DNA of 64,000 nucleotides from Fimbriiglobus ruber (lineage in GTDB: Bacteria > Planctomycetota > Planctomycetia > Gemmatales > Gemmataceae). Below the pieces are notes generated by a model. It had not been told where the DNA came from, ran no database searches, and was given only the letters and a program-made list of their open reading frames with translations. Of this stretch, positions 44,301 through 53,167 are shown one piece after another. Within the stretch, counting starts at the first letter, position 1, and each line of letters starts with the position of its first letter. The stretch covers positions 582,712-646,711 of the forward strand of contig NZ_NIDE01000019.1 in NCBI RefSeq assembly GCF_002197845.1, written 5' to 3'. The position numbers and the translations under genes were made by a program.

Positions 44301-44546
44301 ATGAGTGGCAATAACGGGACGGTACCCGACAATGTTTTTAGCGTCGAGCTTGCACGAAATGAATTGGAAACCGAACTGGCGTTAGTGACGAGTTTCCTGG
44401 AAAAACTAGGAGTCTACATCAACCACATGGATTTTGCGTGTGACGCGTTCGAGCGGGCCGAAAGCGAGACCGACAAGCAGATCGTCAGTGAATTCATGCT
44501 TTATATAAATGACGAAATTGCCAAACTTGTACGCAACCGTGCGTAA
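44301..44546 (+). CDS. Hypothetical small helical protein
   Basis: 81 residues, mostly helical and acidic (ELARNELETELALVTSFLEKLG, then DKQIVSEFMLYINDEIAKLV). A clear intrinsic terminator follows 10 nt after the stop, which supports a single-gene transcript. Unrecognised. Confidence 0.65.
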   Translation: MSGNNGTVPDNVFSVELARNELETELALVTSFLEKLGVYINHMDFACDAFERAESETDKQIVSEFMLYINDEIAKLVRNRA

Positions 44547-44556
44547 CCCGATTTTT

Positions 44557-44580
44557 ACCCCGCTTCGGCGGGGCTTTTTC
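44557..44580 (+). terminator. Intrinsic terminator
   Basis: CCCCGC-TTCG-GCGGGG stem followed by CTTTTTC. Ends the transcript of the gene at 44301. Confidence 0.85.
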
Positions 44581-44750
44581 ATATCGCACTGAAAGAACAA
44601 TTCATTGCACTCTTGAACCTAATATCTTCCGCTGCAAAACACTCGGCCCGGCGTTGCCACCGTTCCACGACCTCACGTGTTCCGTGTCGCCTCCGCCGGA
44701 GACAAATGCCCAAACTCACTGGCGCAGCGAACGGCAAAGGTAAACGCGCT

Positions 44751-45083
44751 TCATGCCGCCGGGTTCGGTACAGGGCTTAGCTCGGCGTCGGCCGCCTCCA
44801 TCGGGTGCCAAGCGATCCCCGGTTGGATTGCCGGCACCTGCCCGCCAGCCACCTCGACGATCTCCTCGAAGAGTACCCGCGCTTGCCCGGTCGGCATGTA
44901 GCCTTGCGGCGGGGCCAGCTTCGGCTCGGCCCGCAATCCCTGAAGGGCGGCAGCCTCGGCGGCCTCCGTGTCGGCGGCTTCAACAAACCGGGTGACGTAG
45001 AATCCGACCGACCTTGACTCACCGACCGTCTGGCTAGGGAAGTTCTCACCGCAGATGATGCACCGGAACCACGCCATTCGCAT
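44751..45083 (-). CDS. Hypothetical protein with CxxC
   Basis: 110 residues. WFRCIICGENFPSQ has one CxxC pair near the start, then an Ala/Glu-rich helical middle and a Pro-rich end. It lies just beyond attC-like element A, so it could be part of a gene-plus-element series. Unrecognised. Confidence 0.65.
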   Translation of the reverse strand: MRMAWFRCIICGENFPSQTVGESRSVGFYVTRFVEAADTEAAEAAALQGLRAEPKLAPPQGYMPTGQARVLFEEIVEVAGGQVPAIQPGIAWHPMEAADAELSPVPNPAA

Positions 45084-45106
45084 CCTCCGAAGCTCCGGCT
45101 TTCAAC

Positions 45107-45200
45107 GCCGAACGCCCATGTTCAGCAGCCCCGCCGCTCAAGCGACCGCACCCATGAGGAGCCGTCACGCGGCGGGGTCTTCCGCGGCGCCTTGTTCGGT
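45107..45200 (-). repeat. attC-like palindrome A
   Basis: 94 nt bounded by GCCGAAC (45107) and GTTCGGT (45194). A long inner stem: GCCCCGCCGC and GCGGCGGGG-type arms. Read on the minus strand it starts ACCGAACAAGGCG, as many integron attC sites start RYYYAACAA. The outer GTTCGGY differs from the canonical GTTRRRY by one base class. Confidence 0.5.
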
Positions 45201-45275
45201 GTCTTCCTCCGAGCTGCCAACTGTCCAATCACGCCGACTTTCGCGAAGCGATACCTAATGCGCAATAGCGGCATG

Positions 45276-46523
45276 TTAATTTTTGATCATCAGCTGCCTT
45301 ACACGCTCGGCCCCTTTAGACTTGTCTGCCTCCCATTGCTTTGGTGCGAGCTTAGCGTACTGTCTGTAGTGGGAGGCCGCCTCAGAAATCTTTCCCGTAC
45401 CTTCATATGTCAGGGCGAGCCAAAAATTCGCCCCCGCATCCGCCGGGTCGAGGTGAATCGCTTCTGATAGATCGCTGACGGCGTCATCGAATTTTCCTTC
45501 GAACGAGTGAACTATTCCCCTGTTACGGAAAGCATCCGATGATTTTGGCTCGCGTCGGATCGCTTCGTCAAAGTCTTTTAGTGCGCCAGCAGGATTGTAA
45601 TAGTACTCACGAGAATATTTTTCGCTGTCCTTCATGTATTTAACTAATGCTTCAAAATCGACGTGGTTTTCCCATGCGATCAGTCGAGCCCTGTGGTGTC
45701 CGCCGACCGACGCGCAACCCCGCATGATGTACGCACTAGTGTTGTTCGGGTTGATGCGAATCACATCCGTGTAATCCGTTACGGCTTTTTTATATTCGAG
45801 CTTTCCCGTCCAAGCCGACGCGCGGTCGTTATAGATAATGACTCCGAGTTCGCTCCAAGTGAGCAGGTCGCGTTTGTCGTCGGCTTCCGTCCTTTTTTCG
45901 TACTGCGCTACAGCTTCCGAATAGTCCACCAACGCGACATCGCGCGCGTTCATTAATTTATACGCGTGTGCCCGACCATCCAAAGATAATATCAATGTTT
46001 TGCCCGTGCCAAGTTTGACGGCTATGTTAAAGCACGCAATCGATCTATGGAATTCAGTCGCGTCGCGGAATTTTTTCCCGCGCAACCGGAAGTACTCCGC
46101 GTTTTCCGCGTTCTTGGTATTATTTTTCAAATCGTCGTTTTCCACTTCAAGCTTTTCAACTCGTTCCTCAATATTATCCAGACGCCGCTTGATTGATCCG
46201 ATCTCCGCGTTAGTCTTTTGCACCATCTTTCGGAATTCTTCTCGTGTGGTTCGTTCGTTAACGCTCTCCCGCAGTTTGCGAATCTCGTCCCGCATCTCCC
46301 CCCGCATCGCGGAATTATATTCCAAGTCCTTTAGCCGTGCGTCCAAGAGGCGCATGTCTGGCTTGTCCGTGACGCTATCCCACACCTCGTCAATGAGCTT
46401 GCCGGCAACGTACTCGCCCAGGAATGTGCCGACATAAAGTAAGACGGGATCAACCGCCTTCGCTTGCGTCGGTATGGCGATCAACACACCCAGCAACGCA
46501 AGCACTTTGATATTCATGGACAT
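45276..46523 (-). CDS. Secreted coiled-coil TPR protein
   Basis: 415 residues. Signal peptide MSMNIKVLALLGVLIAIPTQAKA; a long coiled coil at ~55-140 (RDEIRKLRESVNERTTREEF, then RVEKLEVENDDLKNN); then TPR units ending in KKAVTDYTDVIRINPNN, ALKDFDEAIRREPKS and DAVSDLSEAIHLDPAD. Probably a periplasmic scaffold. It lies between attC-like elements A and D, one on either side. Confidence 0.85.
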   Translation of the reverse strand: MSMNIKVLALLGVLIAIPTQAKAVDPVLLYVGTFLGEYVAGKLIDEVWDSVTDKPDMRLLDARLKDLEYNSAMRGEMRDEIRKLRESVNERTTREEFRKMVQKTNAEIGSIKRRLDNIEERVEKLEVENDDLKNNTKNAENAEYFRLRGKKFRDATEFHRSIACFNIAVKLGTGKTLILSLDGRAHAYKLMNARDVALVDYSEAVAQYEKRTEADDKRDLLTWSELGVIIYNDRASAWTGKLEYKKAVTDYTDVIRINPNNTSAYIMRGCASVGGHHRARLIAWENHVDFEALVKYMKDSEKYSREYYYNPAGALKDFDEAIRREPKSSDAFRNRGIVHSFEGKFDDAVSDLSEAIHLDPADAGANFWLALTYEGTGKISEAASHYRQYAKLAPKQWEADKSKGAERVRQLMIKN

Positions 46524-46541
46524 GACACCTCATGCATTGTC

Positions 46542-46641
46542 GCTGAACAAGGGATTAGCCCGCGCCGGGGGCGTCGGCACGGATAGCCGGTCGCCGGTTA
46601 GCGTAGCCTGTGCCAGCCCCGGCGACGAGGGCACGTTCTGT
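46542..46641 (+). repeat. attC-like palindrome D
   Basis: 100 nt between GCTGAAC (46542) and GTTCTGT (46635). Inner arms CGCCGGGG with CCCCGGCG and GGCAC with GTGCC pair, with a bulge of unpaired bases as in folded attC sites. AACAAGG is on the plus strand, so its orientation is opposite to A and C. Confidence 0.45.
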
Positions 46642-46677
46642 CATTTGCATGACACTCCCCCGGCCTAGGCCTTCTGG

Positions 46678-46766
46678 GTCGAACGGCCGGGACTGGCAGC
46701 CCCCCCCGCCGACTACACCCTCGCACCGAACACCTAAGGCGGGTCCGCTGAAACGCCTTGTTCAGC
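46678..46766 (-). repeat. attC-like palindrome C
   Basis: 89 nt between GTCGAAC (46678) and GTTCAGC (46760). On the minus strand it reads GCTGAACAAGGCG, then CAGCGGACCCGCC, close to textbook attC left arms. The right arm is decayed. Confidence 0.45.
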
Positions 46767-46921
46767 ACGCCCACTTCCCAGGAACCCAGGACTACCGCCG
46801 CGGGTGAGCGGCCACGCACACCCGCGCCACACTGATCCACGGCCGGACGTTTGGCTAGCGCACTCGGCCCTGCAGCGACCACGTTTCCCGGTTCCGCGTG
46901 TCCCGCATCGCCCCTGCCGGA

Positions 46922-47015
46922 GCCGAACGCCCGAGCTCAGCAGCCCCGCCACGGAAGCGACACTCCCCATGAGGAGCCGTCACGCGGTGGGATCTGTTGG
47001 ATCTTTTGGTTCGCC
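46922..47015 (-). repeat. attC-like palindrome B
   Basis: 94 nt between GCCGAAC (46922) and GTTCGCC (47009). It shares CAGCAGCCCCGCC and CCATGAGGAGCCGTCACGCG with element A, so A and B are clearly the same repeat. Its right end is degenerate. Confidence 0.5.
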
Positions 47016-47129
47016 CCTCCGCCCTGCGAAGCACGTTCACAACCACCTACGCTGCCAAGGAAAGGTGGTGGCTGGACGAAAGACAAGGCCTCGTCCGGCC
47101 GAAACGACATCATCACCTTTCGGATCTTT

Positions 47130-47684
47130 TTACTTCGCGACTTTTAAGGCGACCTTCACGCGGTTACCGTCCGGAAAGACGTTATACCCTTCGAGCGCCT
47201 GTCCTTTCAGGTACATGGTACAGGTCCACTTGGTGACGGTATTCACCGGCCGCAGGACCAGTTTGTTATCACTGATCTCGCCCACGATCTCTCGCTCGGG
47301 GTACGCCTCCTTCATGTCCGGCTTCGCAAGCCACGTTCCTTTAACCTTGTTCCCGGTTCGCTCGGTGATCGTGACTGCAAAAGTTCCGCGCTCCGAACCT
47401 GCCTTCTCGCCAGCGTAGTCTCCGGAAAGCGTAGTCTCCGTGGGAAGCAGTTCCGAAAGCGTCTTTTTTTGCGGCTCTTCCTTCTTGGTGGTTGTCTTGG
47501 CTGCCTTCAGTTGCTCGATCTCTCTCTTGAGCTGCTCGTTCTCCACTCGGGCAACCTTCAGCTCTCGCTCCAGCAGCTCGACCTCCTTTTTGAGTTTCTT
47601 CACCTCGTCGGTGTCTTGGCCGCGGGCGTTCGACGTCCCGGTGAGGACGAGGAGCGCCACCGCCAGCATCGTGAACCGAACCAT
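47130..47684 (-). CDS. Secreted coiled-coil protein
   Basis: 184 residues from MVRFTML (47684), with GGAGG 7 nt upstream. Signal peptide, then a heptad coiled coil (VKKLKKEVELLERELKVAR), a Lys/Thr-rich linker and a beta-rich C-terminal domain (GDYAGEKAGSERGTFAVTI ... VKVALKVAK). Same design as the gene at 32904. Flanked by attC-like elements B and possibly E. Confidence 0.78.
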   Translation of the reverse strand: MVRFTMLAVALLVLTGTSNARGQDTDEVKKLKKEVELLERELKVARVENEQLKREIEQLKAAKTTTKKEEPQKKTLSELLPTETTLSGDYAGEKAGSERGTFAVTITERTGNKVKGTWLAKPDMKEAYPEREIVGEISDNKLVLRPVNTVTKWTCTMYLKGQALEGYNVFPDGNRVKVALKVAK

Positions 47685-47704
47685 CGACATCCTCCGTGGC
47701 TGTT

Positions 47705-47794
47705 GCCGAACCATGAGCTAAGTGGCATCCGTGCGGCACAGCGACTCCCTGCCTTTTACGCGGACCGGCGAGTCGACTTCAGCGGAAGTTCGGT
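47705..47794. repeat. Possible attC-like palindrome E
   Basis: 90 nt between GCCGAAC (47705) and GTTCGGT (47788), with CGACTC and GAGTCG arms inside. The length and ends match A-D, but the interior is less similar. It lies just upstream of the gene at 47130-47684. Confidence 0.3.
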
Positions 47795-48304
47795 CGCCGA
47801 CCCCCGCGACACTCCGGCGACGACACGCCCCGAGAGCTACTTAGCTCAAGGTTCGGCCGCTGTCCTCGTGAATCAGCTCGCTAGGACATCCCTGGGGCCT
47901 GGAGTGGACCCCGGGGACCATCACTCCACTCGGACCGACGGGGTGGCATGCCGCGAGGACTTCACCAGAGTGAACGTGCCTTGAATCCTCGAAACGCTCG
48001 AATCCCTTCGTCAAAGGTTACCAGAGCGGTCGCAATGTCGCCACTTCCTGCGAAGATTTTGTCACTCGTTCTGTTGCTGCGGAATCCTAGATGGCCTCTC
48101 GGCTCTTCATGCTCTTCCCTCCCGACACCACGCCCTGCATCCCGACCAGGGAGACTGAAGCAGACAGCCTAAACCCGCAACCTGCCAGACGGGTTTCCCT
48201 TCGGGAGCCTCCCGTCTTCGGTTGACGGGTGCAGGCGACCAGCCGCTTCGGACGTTCTCCCATCGGGACGCGATCAGGCGTGCCGGAACAGAAGGAGAAA
48301 GACC
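47795..48304. other. Intergenic region
   Basis: About 510 bp with no credible gene on either strand; the short ORFs lack protein-like features. Confidence 0.4.
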
Positions 48305-48559
48305 ATGACTTCACCCGCTCACAAAATCCGCATCGGCAACCTCTCAGCGATCATCTGGCGTAACCCCAGCGATAAAGGTGCCTGGTACAGCCTGCAAATC
48401 ACCCGGAGCTACAAAAACGGTGATGACGAATGGCGGAACACCGACGCTCTGGGATACGACGACGCCTTGACCGCGGCGAAGCTTTTGGACCTCGCTCATA
48501 CCTGGATTACGCACCAGCTCGAAGCAGACCGAAAGGGCCGGAAAGAGGCGGTTGCGTGA
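48305..48559 (+). CDS. Plasmid/phage-type hypothetical protein
   Basis: 84 residues. HKIRIGNLSAIIWRNPSDKGAWYSLQITRSYKNGDDEW resembles a small family often found on plasmids and mobile islands (RLG..KA.IW.N...G..Y.V...R.YKDGD.W). AGAAGGAGAAAG precedes the ATG. Function unknown; it opens the 48-53 kb plus-strand module. Confidence 0.75.
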   Translation: MTSPAHKIRIGNLSAIIWRNPSDKGAWYSLQITRSYKNGDDEWRNTDALGYDDALTAAKLLDLAHTWITHQLEADRKGRKEAVA

Positions 48560-48903
48560 ACGCGAGAATCGCGATAAACACGAAGGGGCCGGAATGGAAC
48601 GTAACCGTTCACGGGAGTCGCTGGCACTGACAGACAATCGTAATCGCAAATTTGCCTTGTTTTTCGGGACTATTGCGGGCGGCGCCCACATGTTTACTTG
48701 AGTCCGAGGGCGATTTTACCCGCCTTTAGACCACATTATTGATCCGGGGTCATGTATATAATGTACACTATCAGAGTGAAAAACAGCTTGTTTTCGGGGA
48801 ACTTTATAACCCGTTGTTCAGGTGAACAAATGCTTTAGCCCCGTGAACGGTTGCAATGGAACTCCGGCCCCAAACACCACCTCAACGTGAAAGGATCAAG
48901 GTG
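48560..48903. other. AT-rich leader region
   Basis: About 340 bp without a gene, with AT-rich patches near 48750-48770 (GTATATAATGTACAC) that could hold a promoter for the methyltransferase operon. Confidence 0.4.
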
Positions 48904-50223
48904 ATGACATGCGAATCTACACTTTTTCAATCTGAACAGTCAACAGCTCAACCCGAACAAACGGGGCTCGCACTTCAGCGAAGTCTCTCCGACATCACGG
49001 CGGAGTACGATCAAAAACTGGCTTCCCTACCCCAGGCCATCGCCAATTTCGAGGCGGCCGGCACGACATTAAAAACCGCCGCTTGTATCGGCGGAACGTG
49101 GGGAAACAGCAGCATCGACACCGGGCATGTCTACGAGGGCAAGCTCCAGGATGCGTTGCTACAATCTGCCTGGTTACACGTTTACAACGGGCTGAACATC
49201 GAGCGGATCGCCAGTGCCGCAGATAAGCGACGGTTCCAGCAGGCGATGGTGAGCCCGGCCCCATTCACTCTCGAAAATATCCGGGCGACGTTCGGCGATT
49301 TCATTCTTAACCCCCGGGGTAACATCCTTCGAGGTTTGGCCGAAGTGTTCTGCGACCTCGATCCCGCGTACAAGAGCCACGACAAGGTCAGGATTGGCGT
49401 CAAAGGCTTGCCGAAAAGGGTTATCCTGTCGAGCCTCAGCGACTATGGTTGGGGGCGTGATCGCCTCACCAACATCCTCAACGCTCTCGCGGCTTACCAG
49501 AACAAACCGCTGGCGGAGTACTCGGAAACAAGCCATTTCCTGAAGGATGGCGACAGCCTGGCGATTGCTCGCGGCGTTCGGCTAAAGCGGTTCGCCAATG
49601 GCAACGGACACCTGTTCTTCGAGCCGGATGCCCTCCGCGACATCAATCTTGCCCTTGCTGAATACTACGGCGAAGTGCTTCCCGACACCTCGGAAGATAA
49701 GCCAACAGAGAAGCGACCCGGGACGGCCGTCTCGAAAGACCTCCAGTATTACCCGACGCCCGCTGCCGTGGTGGAACAGGTACTGGCGGACGTATACATT
49801 CGCGAAGGGGAACGGGTGTTGGAACCTTCCTGCGGATGCGGCCGGTTCCTCGATGCCATACGGAAAAAGGGAGCGGATGCCGTCGGGATCGAGGTTGACC
49901 CCGGCAGAGCCGCTCAGGCGAGGGCCAAGGGCCACAAGGTCCTGCTGGCCAACTTCCTGGAAACCGTTCCCACCCGGGATTACGACCACGTGGTTATGAA
50001 TCCTCCCTTCTTCGGGCAACACTATGCGAAGCACGTCAACCACGCTCTTAAATTCCTGAAGCCGGGTGGAAAGCTGACCGCCATACTGCCGGCCACCGCC
50101 CGCTATGACCACGGGTTGCTCAATGGCCGCTGGCAAGACCTCCCGGTGGGATCGTTCAGCGAGAGCGGAACGAACATCAACACCACGGTCCTGACGATGT
50201 GGGCACCGAAGGAGGCAGCATGA
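48904..50223 (+). CDS. DUF4942 DNA adenine methyltransferase
   Basis: 439 residues from MTCEST (48904). DUF4942-like N-terminal region at ~25-250. C-terminal class-I methyltransferase: motif I VLEPSCGCGRFLDAI (~305), then acidic GIEVDPG and the N6-adenine motif NPPF (366-369). It would transfer methyl from S-adenosylmethionine to adenine in DNA. No matching restriction enzyme is nearby, so an orphan or protective role in a mobile element is the likeliest reading. ATGA overlap with the next gene. Confidence 0.87.
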   Translation: MTCESTLFQSEQSTAQPEQTGLALQRSLSDITAEYDQKLASLPQAIANFEAAGTTLKTAACIGGTWGNSSIDTGHVYEGKLQDALLQSAWLHVYNGLNIERIASAADKRRFQQAMVSPAPFTLENIRATFGDFILNPRGNILRGLAEVFCDLDPAYKSHDKVRIGVKGLPKRVILSSLSDYGWGRDRLTNILNALAAYQNKPLAEYSETSHFLKDGDSLAIARGVRLKRFANGNGHLFFEPDALRDINLALAEYYGEVLPDTSEDKPTEKRPGTAVSKDLQYYPTPAAVVEQVLADVYIREGERVLEPSCGCGRFLDAIRKKGADAVGIEVDPGRAAQARAKGHKVLLANFLETVPTRDYDHVVMNPPFFGQHYAKHVNHALKFLKPGGKLTAILPATARYDHGLLNGRWQDLPVGSFSESGTNINTTVLTMWAPKEAA

Positions 50224-50456
50224 CCGCGGATCTTTTTACTGGACTGAATGCGTCGTTCGAGGACATCCTTGGCAAGAACTCCACGACGTTTACCGAAAGT
50301 GTTCGACGCAACCGATGGGCAGAGTGGCTGCGAGCCGCGCGGCGAGAAGGTCCCGAGGGGCGCAAGGTAGCCAAACTCTGGCTTGCCCACGAATGCCACA
50401 GGTGCAGCACCGGAACGGCGGCTGGTGTGACCTCCAGGGACTTCCCTGCACGGTAA
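50220..50456 (+). CDS. Hypothetical protein
   Basis: 78 residues from the ATG overlapping the methyltransferase stop (ATGA). FEDILGKNSTTFTESVRRNRWAEWL, then LWLAHECHRCS. The frame continues to 50456 with little protein-like character at the end, so it may be truncated. Unrecognised. Confidence 0.5.
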   Translation: MTADLFTGLNASFEDILGKNSTTFTESVRRNRWAEWLRAARREGPEGRKVAKLWLAHECHRCSTGTAAGVTSRDFPAR

Positions 50457-50645
50457 ATCCTGTTCTGTCGTTTCGTGGCGGCATGATCGGGATGGCGTGC
50501 ATGGGAGCAGGCTTCGAGGAAAGCCAGCCCCATGAAACGCAGAAATTTGACACATGACAAAGTGTTTGACAGTTACACAAAATAGCGCTACGGTCCACCC
50601 ATCGGCGGCAATGAAGCCGCTGGCACATCGGAAGGAAATCTGACC

Positions 50646-50838
50646 ATGTTTAAGCACCAAGCTATCTTCTCCGCAGAACTCGTCACCAAGTGGAACGCCG
50701 GACAGCACGCGAGGTCCGCAATGTGATCCGTGGGCTAAAGAACAAGGCTCAAGCGCCTACATCGCGGCTCGTGTCGCGGTGTTGCTCGAATCCGAAGAGG
50801 CGTGGAAATTCATCGACTTCATGGACCCAAACAACTGA
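50646..50838 (+). pseudogene. Frameshifted small phage-like gene
   Basis: Starts MFKHQAIFSAELVTKWNAGQHA and stops early at 50724. In another frame the following bases read DPWAKEQGSSAYIAARVAVLLES, then EEAWKFIDFMDPNN, with a stop at 50838. The two halves look like one gene broken by an indel near 50700. Upstream GGAAGGAAATC is a good ribosome-binding site. Confidence 0.45.
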
Positions 50839-50899
50839 TTTCGACGCCCTAGGCATGGCGGTAAAAAGTCCAAAACATCTAACCAGCAAGGAGGCTGAC

Positions 50900-51235
50900 A
50901 TGACGAAAGCAGAACACACAACAGGACATCTCGTGTTTGAAGGCTCAGGTGATTTCGACGCGTTCAATCAAGCAGAGGCGTTTTTGAGGGCTGCCGGGTT
51001 CTCCTATGGTTCGATGGAACGAGGGGCTCCGATCGGGTTCGCGTACGGGGATTGCCTGATTTCAAAATGGCGGAACCTTTCGACTCGCGACAAGGATCAA
51101 CTCGACGGGCAGATCAGCACCGATACGTCTTTTCGCTCCGGACCAGTGTATGTCGATCTTTACGGCGACGCTTCGGAAGATGCTCGCAAGGCATTTGCCA
51201 AGGCCCAAGGGGAGAACGCGGAGTTGGCGGCATGA
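50900..51235 (+). CDS. Hypothetical phage-like protein
   Basis: 111 residues from the ATG at 50900, with AAGGAGG 7 nt upstream. Contains HLVFEGSGDFDAFNQAEAFLRAAGFSYGSMERG, a compact alpha/beta domain. ATGA overlap with the next gene. Unrecognised. Confidence 0.65.
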   Translation: MTKAEHTTGHLVFEGSGDFDAFNQAEAFLRAAGFSYGSMERGAPIGFAYGDCLISKWRNLSTRDKDQLDGQISTDTSFRSGPVYVDLYGDASEDARKAFAKAQGENAELAA

Positions 51236-51705
51236 CCAAGGACATGACTGACAACTTCATCCGCGACTTTGGCGAAGACCTCCTGGAAGCTATCTGCGAA
51301 GCGGCGTGGAACAGGGAAAACGTAGACGGGCTGGTGTTCTTCATGGATCACCACATGCGTGATGCCGCGAACTGGCTTCACCAGGGTACGTTCCAGTACG
51401 GCGAAAAGGAATATCTCTTCGAGCTTGAGCAAGGGAATTGGCGGGGCTGTGCCATCGAGTATGGCGAGAATCTTGACCTGAAGCCGCCAGCGGTTTTCCG
51501 GAAGGTATTCCGCCCCCGAGATCCCGAACATCAGACGGCGAAGGTAGTATTCCCCCTATGGCAGAAAGAGGAGTGGTTCAAGAAGAAGCAGGGCGAGATG
51601 AATTACGACCTGACCTTCTCGCCGACGACGCAGACCATTCAGCATTATCGGGATTGGGCGGCCAAGAAGGGAATGGTGATCGAGACCGAGATGGTTCAGC
51701 CATGA
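51232..51705 (+). CDS. Hypothetical phage-like protein
   Basis: 157 residues from MTKDMTDNF (51232). An acidic helical N-terminus (DLLEAICEAAW), DHHMRDAANWLHQG and a basic C-terminus. ATGA overlaps on both sides place it within the operon. Unrecognised. Confidence 0.65.
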   Translation: MTKDMTDNFIRDFGEDLLEAICEAAWNRENVDGLVFFMDHHMRDAANWLHQGTFQYGEKEYLFELEQGNWRGCAIEYGENLDLKPPAVFRKVFRPRDPEHQTAKVVFPLWQKEEWFKKKQGEMNYDLTFSPTTQTIQHYRDWAAKKGMVIETEMVQP

Positions 51706-51941
51706 CCGCCGCAGCGTTTTACAAGCTGGTCCTCGCCCTTTGGGGTGAGGAGTGGCGGCCGGAGCTTCGCAAGCTGCTTGAGGCTCACGGGCACAGCTAT
51801 TCGCGTCAAAGCGTCTGGAACTGGAAAGCGGGCAAATCGCCCGTGCCGGAACCTGTGGCATTCATCCTGGAGGCCGAGCGGAAACGCCGGAAGGAAGCAA
51901 GCCAGTCACCTGACTCAACACCAAGGAAGGAAAAGCCATGA
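51702..51941 (+). CDS. HTH-like mini-protein, copy 4
   Basis: 79 residues. LVLALWGEEWRPELRKLLEAHG, then SRQSVWNWKAGKSPVPEPVAFIL gives the same W...L....R.S+W.W..GK.P.P..VA pattern as copies 1-3. It has a Ser/Pro/Lys-rich tail. ATGA overlaps on both sides. It is the most diverged intact member. Confidence 0.7.
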   Translation: MTAAAFYKLVLALWGEEWRPELRKLLEAHGHSYSRQSVWNWKAGKSPVPEPVAFILEAERKRRKEASQSPDSTPRKEKP

Positions 51942-52321
51942 CGACAGAGATGAAGGCGACAGCGGGGCCGTGGGAAATCAAGAAGTCCGCGATCGAAATA
52001 GAGCAAAGCGATTACGTGATTATCAGCAAGGGGGGTCGTGAAGGGAATTACTATATAGCGGCCGTTTCTTCTCAAAATGGAGAAGGGAAAACTGAAGCCA
52101 ACGCCCATCTCATCGCCGAAGCCGGAACCATCGCGACGGACACCGGCCTCACGCCACGCCAGCTTGCTGAGCAGAGAGAGGAGTTGCTGGAGGCGTTGGA
52201 GGATATTTGCACACAGCTTCCTGCCGACAAATATGCCTTCGATTCCCAGCGTAAATCGCTTAAAAAGGCCCGCGCTGCCATCGCCAGAGCCCGTGGTGAG
52301 AACGCGGAGCCGGCTGTATGA
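51938..52321 (+). CDS. Phage/plasmid-type hypothetical protein
   Basis: 127 residues. ATAGPWEIKKS at the start, EANAHLIAEAGTIA in the middle, and a helical C-terminus (REELLEALEDICTQL, KKARAAIARARG). The PW...NAHLIA...LLEALE layout is common in phage genomes. Function unknown. Confidence 0.72.
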   Translation: MTTEMKATAGPWEIKKSAIEIEQSDYVIISKGGREGNYYIAAVSSQNGEGKTEANAHLIAEAGTIATDTGLTPRQLAEQREELLEALEDICTQLPADKYAFDSQRKSLKKARAAIARARGENAEPAV

Positions 52322-52449
52322 CGCGGTGGTTTTACTCGGACCCCCTCGCAGTGGCGTGGATGGGCCGAGAGTTTGGGATGCGGTTTATGAAGAATCGACT
52401 TGCATCCACCCCGACATCCTTATTGCATTCTTTATTAGTTATGCGATAA
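52318..52449 (+). CDS. Hypothetical 43-residue protein
   Basis: MTRWFYSDPLAVAWMGREFG, then a basic and Leu-rich end. ATGA overlap with the upstream stop supports it. Too short to classify. Confidence 0.5.
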   Translation: MTRWFYSDPLAVAWMGREFGMRFMKNRLASTPTSLLHSLLVMR

Positions 52450-52477
52450 TAATTGTCATAATAGATAATTCGGATTT

Positions 52478-53158
52478 ATGGCCTCGCGTGGATCAAGATT
52501 CTTAGACGTTACCGGTAAAAGGTTCGGCAGGCTCTTTGTGATGGAGTGCCGGGGCAAAGACGCTTGCGGCAATATCATTTGGCAGTGCCGATGCGACTGC
52601 GGCGTAGAAAAAGTGATCAGGGGGTATCATCTTCGGAACGGGCATTCGAGGAGCTGCGGATGCCTGCAAAAGGAGATAACTAGACGCAGAGCAACGCACG
52701 GCCACTGTAAGAACCGCACAGAGACTGCGGAATATCGCGCCTGGTGCAGCATGCGAGACAGATGTTACCGCCCTACCCAAAGCAGCTTCAAGAACTACGG
52801 GGCACGAGGAATCAAGGTTTGTGACCGCTGGTCGTCCTACGAGCACTTCTTTGCTGACATGGGGAGCAAACCATCACCGAAGTATTCGCTTGATCGCATC
52901 AACAACGATGGCGACTACGAGCCTTCAAACTGCCGATGGGCCACCCGTTCAGTGCAGTCCGCCAACCAACGGCCAAGAGCAAACAAATCCTCAAAATACG
53001 TCGGCGTGAGCATTGACGCAGAAAGTGGGCTTTGGAAGGCTCAGGTCAGAATATCGCTCGGCAGATTTGCCACTGAAGACGCGGCAAGAATAGCGATAGA
53101 TGAGCTGTTCACTTCCAGACGCAGTGGCAAGCCCTTCCACTGGCATGAGAGCGAATGA
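52478..53158 (+). CDS. HNH homing-type endonuclease with AP2-like domain
   Basis: 226 residues. N-terminal zinc finger (CRCDCGVEKVIRG, then SRSCGCLQKE); a middle YRAWCSMRDRCY and YGARGIKVCDRW; an HNH core SLDRINNDGDYEPSNCRWAT; and a C-terminal AP2-like segment (SKYVGVSIDAESGLWKAQVRI). Such genes act as selfish endonucleases in phage. It differs from the one at 61470 mainly by the AP2 part. Inserted between phage-type genes and rpsU. Confidence 0.88.
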   Translation: MASRGSRFLDVTGKRFGRLFVMECRGKDACGNIIWQCRCDCGVEKVIRGYHLRNGHSRSCGCLQKEITRRRATHGHCKNRTETAEYRAWCSMRDRCYRPTQSSFKNYGARGIKVCDRWSSYEHFFADMGSKPSPKYSLDRINNDGDYEPSNCRWATRSVQSANQRPRANKSSKYVGVSIDAESGLWKAQVRISLGRFATEDAARIAIDELFTSRRSGKPFHWHESE

Positions 53159-53167
53159 CCGGGGCGA

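Noticed and set aside
45107..47015. CRISPR array
   Set aside because: The repeats are far apart, palindromic and unequal, with genes between them; no regular spacers or Cas genes.
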